Source: Gammaproteobacteria bacterium (GTDB lineage Bacteria > Pseudomonadota > Gammaproteobacteria > HK1). From it: a stretch of 12,264 nucleotides of DNA. Positions 6,354-12,264 of the stretch are shown one piece after another (position 1 is the first letter of the stretch; each line of letters begins with the position of its first letter). A program made the translations under genes and the position numbers. The DNA lies in assembly GCA_020444775.1 (NCBI GenBank), contig JAGRHX010000409.1, positions 1 through 12,264 on the forward strand, in the 5' to 3' direction. The notes under the pieces were generated by a model. That model was not told the origin of the DNA. It was given only the letters and a program-made list of their open reading frames with translations, and made no database searches.

Positions 6354-7118
6354 CTAGCCGGCCATGTAGGCGCCATCGACCGTGTGCGTCGCGCCGCTTA
6401 CGTAGCGGGCGCGGTCCGAGGACAACCAACAGACCATCTCCGCGATGTCGGCTGCGTGACCCAGCTCGCCAAATGGGATTCGGGCGAGGATGTCCGGGCC
6501 GCGACGCAGCATCGTGTCACGCAGCATGTCCGTGTCGATGAAGCCGGGGCAGACGCAGTTGACGCGAATGGTCGGTGCGTACTCGATGGCCGCGGTCTTG
6601 GTCAGACCGACGATGCCGTGCTTGCTGGCCGCGTAGCCGGCCGTGGTCCTGAAGCCGCTGAGGCCGGCCAGCGAGGCGGTGTTGACGATCGAGCCCGCGC
6701 CCTGGGCGAGCATCCGGTCGATCTCGGCCTTCATGCACAGCCAGACGCCCTTGAGGTTCACCTGGACGATGCGGTCGAAGGATTCCTCGCTCCATTGCGC
6801 GGTCAGCTTGCCGCCGGCGCCGACCTGGGATCCGGTGAGGCCCGCGTTGTTGAAGGCGCAGTCAAGGCGACCGTAGGCGGCGATCGTGGCCGCGACCATC
6901 GATTCGATGTCATCGGCGCTGGCCATGTCTGCGACCACGGCGGTCGCTTGTGCGCCGGTATCCCGGAGCAGGCGGGCGGTCTCGTTCACCGCTTCGGCGT
7001 CGATGTCGGCGACCACCACCTGCGCGCCTTCGCGCGCGAAGGTCAAGGCGGTGGCACGGCCGATGCCGCCACCGCCGCCGGTGATCAAGGCGACCTTGCC
7101 ATCGAGCATGCCGGTCAT
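6354..7118 (-). CDS. Short-chain dehydrogenase/reductase (classical SDR)
   Basis: The protein has 254 residues from ATG 7118, with GGGGAG 9 nt upstream. A longer frame to 7265 overlaps the end of the preceding gene and lacks SDR homology. The Rossmann motif is TGGGGGIG (13-20). Asp38 at the end of beta-2 favours NAD over NADP. NNAG is at 90-93. The catalytic tetrad is Asn121, Ser149, Tyr162 and Lys166 (YAASK). The ends MLDGKVALITGG and VSGATHTVDGAYMAG are typical of 250-residue oxidoreductases that interconvert alcohols and ketones. It is third in the minus-strand operon, so it probably oxidises a hydroxy intermediate of the same pathway. Its stop is TAG, which matters when judging the amber codon in dctP. 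Confidence 0.95.
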   Translation of the reverse strand: MTGMLDGKVALITGGGGGIGRATALTFAREGAQVVVADIDAEAVNETARLLRDTGAQATAVVADMASADDIESMVAATIAAYGRLDCAFNNAGLTGSQVGAGGKLTAQWSEESFDRIVQVNLKGVWLCMKAEIDRMLAQGAGSIVNTASLAGLSGFRTTAGYAASKHGIVGLTKTAAIEYAPTIRVNCVCPGFIDTDMLRDTMLRRGPDILARIPFGELGHAADIAEMVCWLSSDRARYVSGATHTVDGAYMAG

Positions 7119-7191
7119 GATGGTCTGCTCCCCGATGCGGTTTCGCATCGATAGCAATTTGAACGAGCATGAGGCGAAGCGCGCCGCATGC

Positions 7192-8034
7192 TCATGAACC
7201 GTCGTCCTCGCCGAGCTGCCGGCAGAGATCGCCCATGCGGAGCTCACCTTCGCGAGTCTGGCCACCGATCTGCAGAAAGCGCGTCATGTTGCGTCGGGCG
7301 CCGTCGGTACGCAACAGCTGCTCGAACAGATAGGCCTCCTCGTACAGACCCTCGATGAGCGGCCGGTCGCTCGCGTTCACGCTCTCCTTGGCAAGCCGCA
7401 CCGCGGGCGCCGGAAAGCTCGCGATGCGTCGCGCCAATCGCTCCACGAAGGGACCTATCTCGTCTGCCTCGAAGATGCGATTGAGATAGCCCCAGCGCTC
7501 GGCCGTCTCGGCGTCCAGATCGTCACCGCCGAGGATCACCTCCAGGGCACGGCCTCGACCCATCAGTCGTGGCAGACGCTGGGTGCCGGAGCCGCCCGGC
7601 AGGATCCCCAGCGGCACCTCCATCTGGTTGATGAGGGTCTTGCCGCGTACGCCGAAACGCATGTCCACCGACGCGCACAGCTCGCTGCCACCGCCGCCCA
7701 CACGACCTTCGATTTGCGCGATCACGACCTTGTTCATGGTCCTGAAACGTTCGCACAGCAGATGGAAGGGCTTGAGCGCGGCGTCGCGCTGCGGCTCGAA
7801 GTCGACGCGACGCTCGAGGATCGCGCTGACGTCGAAATGGGCGAGGAAGAAGTCGGGGTTGGCGCTGCGCAGCACCACGACCAGCAGATCCGGATCGGCC
7901 TTCAGCGCCGAGGAGAGCGTGTCCAACTCGGTGAGCAGCGGTACGGTGATGACATTCAAGGGCGGCGCATCGATGGTGACGAAGGCCACCCTCTCGCTGA
8001 CCTCCACCTGCAGGAACTCGTAATGGCGAGCCAT
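7192..8034 (-). CDS. Enoyl-CoA hydratase/isomerase family protein (crotonase fold)
   Basis: The 280-residue protein starts at ATG 8034, with AAGGAG 6 nt upstream. Crotonase features: VAFVTIDAPPLNVIT at the N-terminus, a first oxyanion segment VVLRSANPDFFLAHFDV (53-69) and a second GRVGGGGSELCASVDM (110-125). Both hydratase glutamates seem present, Glu118 (GGGGSEL) and Glu139 (NQMEVPLGILPGGSGTQRL). The first oxyanion loop reads FFLAHFD rather than the usual AFCAGAD, marking a recognised but poorly characterised subgroup. With both acids kept, hydration of a 2-enoyl-CoA is more likely than simple isomerisation. It lies between the amidase (gap 52 bp) and the SDR (gap 73 bp), fitting a hydration step before dehydrogenation. 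Confidence 0.92.
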   Translation of the reverse strand: MARHYEFLQVEVSERVAFVTIDAPPLNVITVPLLTELDTLSSALKADPDLLVVVLRSANPDFFLAHFDVSAILERRVDFEPQRDAALKPFHLLCERFRTMNKVVIAQIEGRVGGGGSELCASVDMRFGVRGKTLINQMEVPLGILPGGSGTQRLPRLMGRGRALEVILGGDDLDAETAERWGYLNRIFEADEIGPFVERLARRIASFPAPAVRLAKESVNASDRPLIEGLYEEAYLFEQLLRTDGARRNMTRFLQIGGQTREGELRMGDLCRQLGEDDGS

Positions 8035-8086
8035 GATGGTCTCCTTCGAGTGACGTCGCTCAGCGGCCGGACGCGTTCATCATCGG

Positions 8087-9502
8087 TCAATCGAGGACCG
8101 GCGGCAGACGGGTGGCGTGTGCGGTCGCGCTTTCGAAGACCTGCGCGAGCTGTAGCACACCCAGGTCATCGTGATGGCGGCCGACGATCTGCACACCCAC
8201 CGGCAGCCCTTCCGGTGTCCAGCCGGCCGGCACCGAGATGGCCGGCAGGCCCAGCGCCGAGATGTAGTAGCACGAGCGCATCCAGTCGATGTACGAGCCC
8301 ATCGCCACGCCATCGATTTCGGTCGGGTACTCGATGTCGACCGGAAACGGCGGCACCTGATTGACTGGCAGAACCATGAACTCATAGCGCTGCAGGAAGT
8401 CACGTACACGGGCGTAGTACGCCGAGCGCAGACCCTCGGCACGGCTGACGTCGGCGCCGCTCAGGCGCTGGCCGTCCTCGATCTCGCGTACCAGGGTGGC
8501 CTTCAGCAGGTCTCGATGATCTCGATAGCGCTCGGCGTGACGATAGGCCGAGCCCCAGGCGCGCAGGGTCTTGAAGGCTTCGTCCGCGCCGGCGAAGTCG
8601 GGTCGATCGGCCTCGACACTACAGCCCACGCTCTCGAACACCGGCAGCGTCGCCTCGATGATCCGACGAACCCGCGGATCCAGCGGCAGTCCGCCCAGAT
8701 CGCCCAGCCAGGCAATACGCGTACCCTTGAAGTCGCGCTGCAGATCGCCAGCAAACAGCGTGCCTGGTTGCTCGATGGCGATCGGTGAGCGGTCATCGGG
8801 CCCGGCAATCGCACTCAGCATCAGCGCGAGGTCGCCGACGTTGCGTGCCATCGGGCCGACCACCGACAGCGGGCTCCAGGCCAACGGCGCGGTCGTCGGC
8901 ACGCGCCCGGGTGAAGGCCTGAAGCCGACCACGTTGTTGAAATTGGCGGGGTTGCGCAACGAGCCGCCCAGATCGCTGCCATCGGCCAACGGTAGCATCC
9001 GACTGGCCAGCGCCACCGCCGCGCCGCCGCTGCTGCCGCCGGCGGTCTTCGAGGTGTCCCAGGGATTGAGCGTCGCGCCAAACACGGCATTGAAGGTATG
9101 CGAGCCGGCACCGAACTCCGGTGTGTTGGTCTTGCCGATGATGACAGCGCCCGCGGCGCGCAGCCGCTCGACCAGGATGCCGTCCGCGTCCGGCACGTCG
9201 TTGGCATGGATCGGCGAGCCTTGGGTGGTGCGCATGCCGCGCACCGGCATCAGATCCTTGATGGCGATTGGCAGACCGTGCAGTGGACCGGGCGGTGTGC
9301 CCCGCGCAAGCGCTTCGTCCGCGGCCTGCGCGCCTTGCTCCGCCAGATCGGCGCGCAGGGTGACGATGGCGTTGACCCGTGGATTGACACGCTCGATCTG
9401 CGCAAGATGCGCTTGCATGACCTCGCTGGCCGACACCTCTTTGCGGGTCATCAGCGCGTGGAGCTCGCGGGCACCGAGCAGGCAAAGTGACGGATCGGCC
9501 AC
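8087..9502 (-). CDS. Amidase-signature (AS) family hydrolase
   Basis: This is a serine hydrolase cleaving an amide, or an ester. GTG 9502 is preferred: GGAG lies 8 nt upstream and the protein starts VADPSLCLLGARELHALMTRKEVSASEV, the expected N-terminus. GTG 9511 is an alternative, and the frame to 9706 is not supported. It has 471 residues, normal for the family. The catalytic Lys-cisSer-Ser triad is Lys82 (PIAIKDL), Ser157 (AGGSSGGAA) and Ser181 (GSDLGGSLRNPA). The 24-residue Ser-Ser spacing is canonical. The C-terminal ALGLPAISVPAGWTPEGLPVGVQIVG block is intact. It is the first gene of the minus operon. It is not obviously GatA, since no gatB or gatC lies nearby. The genes beside it suggest a catabolic amidase with unknown substrate. 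Confidence 0.93.
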   Translation of the reverse strand: MADPSLCLLGARELHALMTRKEVSASEVMQAHLAQIERVNPRVNAIVTLRADLAEQGAQAADEALARGTPPGPLHGLPIAIKDLMPVRGMRTTQGSPIHANDVPDADGILVERLRAAGAVIIGKTNTPEFGAGSHTFNAVFGATLNPWDTSKTAGGSSGGAAVALASRMLPLADGSDLGGSLRNPANFNNVVGFRPSPGRVPTTAPLAWSPLSVVGPMARNVGDLALMLSAIAGPDDRSPIAIEQPGTLFAGDLQRDFKGTRIAWLGDLGGLPLDPRVRRIIEATLPVFESVGCSVEADRPDFAGADEAFKTLRAWGSAYRHAERYRDHRDLLKATLVREIEDGQRLSGADVSRAEGLRSAYYARVRDFLQRYEFMVLPVNQVPPFPVDIEYPTEIDGVAMGSYIDWMRSCYYISALGLPAISVPAGWTPEGLPVGVQIVGRHHDDLGVLQLAQVFESATAHATRLPPVLD

Positions 9503-9628
9503 TGTCTTCACTCCGAAGTAGGTATCGCGGCAAGAATAGGGGAATCGACTACACGCTGCCAGCCGACGCCGAGAGGGCCCACTGCTAGCGGTTCGCCCCG
9601 GTGTTCGCACAGGTGTCGCGGATCGATA

Positions 9629-9657
9629 CGACCGACGCGTCGCGCGTTTTTCGGTCG
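9629..9657. repeat. Inverted repeat in the amidase / CMD-like divergent gap
   Basis: CGACCGA (9629-9635) and TCGGTCG (9651-9657) are perfect 7-bp arms around a 15-nt spacer that begins CGCGTCGCGCG. An 8-bp palindrome GACGCGTC (9634-9641) overlaps the left arm. It is placed where an operator for either divergent gene could lie. The rest of the 242-bp gap (9503-9744) shows only weak GG-N10-GC matches, near 9583-9598 on minus and 9706-9721 on plus. Confidence 0.3.
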
Positions 9658-9744
9658 GCAGGCGGCGTTCGGCGGTGACGCCGGATTGAACATTCGAGCC
9701 CGGCAAGGCACGCTGGACGCGCGCATCATGAGGGCCAGACAGCC

Positions 9745-10317
9745 ATGCCGTTCTTCAAATCATTGCCAGCCAACGCCGGTCCGCCCGTGGTGTTCAATGC
9801 TCATCCCGAGCTCTATGGCCTGTGGTCGCAGATGAGCGAGGTGATGATGAACGGCCCTTCGGCGCTGAGTCAGGCCGAGCGCGAGCTGATCCTCGCCTTT
9901 GCCGCCGGCGCCGCTGGCTGCGAGTTCGTCTATGTCGCGCATTCCGAGGTCGCCTATGCCTGGGGCATCGAGGCCGGCTTGCTCGACAAGCTGTTGGCGG
10001 ACCTCGAAGCGGCGCCGGTCGAGCCGAAGCTGAGAGCGTTGCTGGCCTTCGTGCGCAAGCTCGCGGTGACGCCCGGGGCGATGACCCAGGCCGACGCGGA
10101 CGCGGTGTTCGACGCGGGCTGGGACGAGCAGGCGCTGCACGATGCGATCGCGGTGACCGCGCGGGCCGCGTTCATGCAACGCCTGGTCGAGGGACACGGC
10201 TTCACGCCGATGCCGCGCGAGGTGGCGAGGAAGCACGCCGCCCGCCGGGTCGAGCTCGGCTACGTCAATCTCTATCCGAAGTTCGCGAAGAACCGAGATA
10301 CCGACCCGCAGCGCTGA
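9745..10317 (+). CDS. AhpD / carboxymuconolactone decarboxylase-like protein with degenerate CxxC
   Basis: The protein has 190 residues from ATG 9745, with GAGGG 10 nt upstream. It is an all-helical AhpD-like fold: LSQAERELILAFAAGAAGCEFVYVAHSEVAYAWG (41-74) matches the family core in which AhpD and related peroxidase-like enzymes carry C-x-x-C-x-x-x-H. Here Cys59 and His66 are kept but the second Cys is Val62. Thiol-disulfide peroxidase chemistry of the AhpD type therefore looks impossible without another Cys, and no other is visible in the protein. Either it belongs to a non-redox branch (decarboxylase, lyase or isomerase-like) or it is a binding or scaffold protein. It is divergent from the amidase operon and convergent (29-bp gap) with the BadI-like gene, so it probably belongs to the same catabolic region. 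Confidence 0.8.
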   Translation: MPFFKSLPANAGPPVVFNAHPELYGLWSQMSEVMMNGPSALSQAERELILAFAAGAAGCEFVYVAHSEVAYAWGIEAGLLDKLLADLEAAPVEPKLRALLAFVRKLAVTPGAMTQADADAVFDAGWDEQALHDAIAVTARAAFMQRLVEGHGFTPMPREVARKHAARRVELGYVNLYPKFAKNRDTDPQR

Positions 10318-10346
10318 GCGGCGAGAGCCGTCAGGCGGAACCGCGC

Positions 10347-11177
10347 TCAATCGTTCCCGGTGCCTTCGGATGATGTCGGTTGCGGCGCGGCCTGGCGGAA
10401 TCGCGAGTAATCGGCCTTGCGCTTCTCCAGGAAGGCCGTCGTCCCTTCTTTCTGCTCGGTCTCCCAGAAATCAGCCGGAATCAGCCAGCGGCGCAGTAGA
10501 TCGGCCTGGCCCAGCAGGTCCTCGAATTCCTCGATGAACGAGGCCTTGTAGATCTTCAAACAGGTGGGCGAGACCGCGAGCAGCTCGTCGCACCAGCGCG
10601 CGACCTCTTCGTCCAGCTTCTCCTTCGGCACCACGGCGTTGACCAGACCCCACTCGTACATCTCCCGGGCGCTATAGCGACGGCCCAGCATCCACAGCTC
10701 GCGGGCCCGCTTGTGGCCGACGATGCGCGCCACGTAGTTCACCACCGGTCCACCCGCGGGGTAGGCGACACGCGGCTCGCTCTGGCCGAACACCGCGTGC
10801 TCGGCGGCGATGGTGAAATCGCAGAAATAGGCGAAGTGGTTGCCACCGCCGATCGCGTAGCCGTTGACCCGGGCGATGACCGGCTTGGGGCAGCGCACGA
10901 TCATCATGTACGGGGGCGAGTACATCGCGGTGCCGGTGCGACCCATCTTGCCCTGGCGTTGCCAGGAGACGTCAGCGCCGGCGCAGAACGCCCGATCGCC
11001 CGCGCCGGTCAGCACCACGACCCCGACGCTCGGGTCCTTGCCGGCGGCATCGAAGGCGGATTCGATCTCCTGCAGCGACAGCGCGGTGACGGCATTGAGC
11101 TTGTCCGGCCGATTGATGGTGATGGTCGCGATGCCGCCCTCGACCGTGTAGAGGATGTCTTCGTACTCGTCGCTCAT
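10347..11177 (-). CDS. Crotonase-family enzyme resembling BadI / MenB
   Basis: The protein has 276 residues from ATG 11177, with GGGAG about 10 nt upstream. The sequence YEDILYTVEGGIATITINRPDKLNA, VVLTGAGDRAFCAGADVS (54-71), PKPVIARVNGYAIGGGNHFAYFCDFTIAAEHAVFGQ (97-132) and the C-terminal LEKRKADYSRFRQ are close to BadI, 2-ketocyclohexanecarboxyl-CoA hydrolase, and more distantly to MenB. At the first hydratase glutamate position it has Asn113-His114 (GGGNH), as in the N-containing BadI/MenB motif. At the second it keeps Glu134 (FGQSEP), where BadI and MenB have Gly. So it is neither a standard hydratase nor a standard BadI. Carbon-carbon hydrolysis of a cyclic beta-keto acyl-CoA, or double-bond isomerisation, is the likeliest role. 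It is divergent from the sigma-54 regulator (87-bp gap), a classic arrangement for a regulated target. Confidence 0.88.
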   Translation of the reverse strand: MSDEYEDILYTVEGGIATITINRPDKLNAVTALSLQEIESAFDAAGKDPSVGVVVLTGAGDRAFCAGADVSWQRQGKMGRTGTAMYSPPYMMIVRCPKPVIARVNGYAIGGGNHFAYFCDFTIAAEHAVFGQSEPRVAYPAGGPVVNYVARIVGHKRARELWMLGRRYSAREMYEWGLVNAVVPKEKLDEEVARWCDELLAVSPTCLKIYKASFIEEFEDLLGQADLLRRWLIPADFWETEQKEGTTAFLEKRKADYSRFRQAAPQPTSSEGTGND

Positions 11178-11264
11178 GCTGGTCTCGCTCCCTTGGAGTG
11201 TTCACGCGGTGGACATGTGTCTGCTATCGTTGTCCGTGTTGAATACAGGTTGTGATGCGAAGCA

Positions 11265-12264
11265 ATGCCGGTGGCTACAGACGGACTACGTGGTTTGATT
11301 GTCGTCGATGCGTCGGGCGAGGTCATTTGCGCGCTCGGCAGCGGCACGGACGCGGGGCTGCAGGCGCTCGCCCGCGACCCCGCGTGGCTGCAGCGGGTGC
11401 GTCGCCGGCGGCTCATGCCGCTGCCATCGCAAGATGCGCGCCTGATGGCCCTCGCCACGGCCATCGACGAGGGCACGCTGCTGGTCTTCAGCGAAGTTGC
11501 CGACGAGACCGTGCTGCAATTCTTTCTCAGCGTCGATTTCGCCTATGACATCCTCCATCACATCCTCGCCGATCCGTTCGAGGCCCTGAACGTGGTCGAT
11601 GCCGCGGGCAAGGTCGCCTGGCTGTCGCCGACCCACGAGCAGTATCTGGGTCTTGAGCCGGGTGGCAGCGTCGGTCGCGCCGTGCGTGACGTGATCCCGA
11701 ACACCCGTTTGCATCAGGTGGTGAGAACCGGCGTCGCGGAGGTCGGGCGCCTGCAACGGTTCAAGGGCTATGAACGTGTCGTGTCGAGACATCCAATCCG
11801 GCACGATGGTGAGATCGTCGGCGCGATCGGTCGCATCATGTTCAAGGGGCCGGAGCAGGTCGAGATGCTCTCGCAGCGGATCAACGCGCTGGAGCGTGAA
11901 ATCGAGAGCTATCGCCGGGAGTCCGAAGCGCAGCGCAAGGGCGACGAGGTGCTGGAGGCGATCGTCGGCGACAGCTTCGCGATCCGAGCGGTGAAGGAGC
12001 AGATCCGCAAGATCGCGCCGCTGGACATCCCGGTGCTGGTACAGGGCGACAGCGGCACCGGCAAGGAGCTGGTCGCGCAGGCGCTGCATCGTCTGAGCCC
12101 GCGCCACGCGGGTCCCCTGGTAACCGTGAACGCGGCGGCGCTGCCGGCATCGCTGGTCGAGAGCGAGCTGTTCGGCTACGAGGCCGGCTCGTTCACGGGC
12201 GCTGACCGCAAGGGGCGCAAGGGCAAGTTCGAGCAGGCCGACGGCGGGACCATCTTCCTCGACG
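11265..12264 (+). CDS. PAS-domain sigma-54-dependent transcriptional activator (N-terminal part)
   Basis: ATG 11265 opens a frame of 333 visible residues that runs off the right edge. Residues 1-99 form an N-terminal region I do not recognise. Residues about 100-192 form a PAS sensor: [61 protein letters not shown]. Residues 196-225 look like a coiled-coil linker. The AAA+ domain starts near 233 ([15 protein letters not shown]), with Walker A GDSGTGKE (261-268), VNAAALP (288-294) and the sigma-54-contacting loop GSFTGADR (308-315). The Ser form of GAFTGA is a common natural variant. Walker B begins at the window end (GGTIFLD). The DNA-binding helix-turn-helix is not seen. The lack of a receiver domain points to direct ligand sensing by the PAS region. 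Its position beside the catabolic genes suggests it activates them; the ribosome site is weak. Confidence 0.92.
   Translation, partial: MPVATDGLRGLIVVDASGEVICALGSGTDAGLQALARDPAWLQRVRRRRLMPLPSQDARLMALATAIDEGTLLVFSEVADETVLQFFLSVDFAYDILHHILADPFEALNVVDAAGKVAWLSPTHEQYLGLEPGGSVGRAVRDVIPNTRLHQVVRTGVAEVGRLQRFKGYERVVSRHPIRHDGEIVGAIGRIMFKGPEQVEMLSQRINALEREIESYRRESEAQRKGDEVLEAIVGDSFAIRAVKEQIRKIAPLDIPVLVQGDSGTGKELVAQALHRLSPRHAGPLVTVNAAALPASLVESELFGYEAGSFTGADRKGRKGKFEQADGGTIFLD

Noticed and set aside
9636..9651. CGCG-TCG-CGCG followed by TTTTT as an intrinsic terminator on the plus strand
   Set aside because: The stem is only 4-5 bp and no plus-strand gene ends upstream of it, so there is nothing to terminate.

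Overview
The window is GC-rich, tightly packed bacterial DNA. Proteobacterial origin is an inference, from the tripartite TRAP transporter, the sigma-54 enhancer-binding regulator, the acyl-CoA enzymes and the codon style. I see no tRNA, rRNA, CRISPR array, insertion sequence or phage gene. It reads as a catabolic or uptake island with one conflict-type gene at its left edge.

Layout. (1) 1-530, minus: N-terminal part of a TIR-domain protein that runs off the left edge. (2) 531-820: divergent gap of about 290 bp with a good sigma-54-type promoter candidate pointing right. (3) 821-3764, plus: a TRAP transporter operon dctP-dctQ-dctM. Its dctP is interrupted by an in-frame TAG at codon 232. Two strong tandem hairpins fill the dctP-dctQ gap. 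(4) 3872-4237, minus: a small cupin. (5) 4418-5236, plus: an RsbQ/KAI2-type alpha/beta hydrolase, preceded by a second sigma-54-like site. (6) 9502 down to 5287, minus: a four-gene operon in the order amidase, enoyl-CoA hydratase, SDR dehydrogenase, luciferase-like FMN monooxygenase, with gaps of 50-73 bp. (7) 9745-10317, plus: an AhpD/carboxymuconolactone-decarboxylase-like protein with a degenerate CxxC motif. (8) 10347-11177, minus: a BadI/MenB-like crotonase. (9) From 11265, plus, to the right edge: a PAS plus AAA+ sigma-54-dependent regulator, truncated by the window end.

How the parts may work together (inference). The TRAP system would import an organic acid. The flavin monooxygenase, SDR, amidase and two crotonases look like a peripheral pathway that oxygenates, dehydrogenates, hydrolyses an amide or ester, and then handles CoA thioesters by hydration or ring cleavage. 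The PAS/sigma-54 activator at the right end would switch the cluster on, and GG-N10-GC promoter candidates lie in front of dctP and the hydrolase. The substrate cannot be named from sequence. If the dctP amber codon is real, this copy of the transporter lacks a full-length binding protein.

Limits. All family calls come from reading translated motifs; no database search was done. Promoter and hairpin calls are by eye in GC-rich DNA, where weak matches arise by chance.
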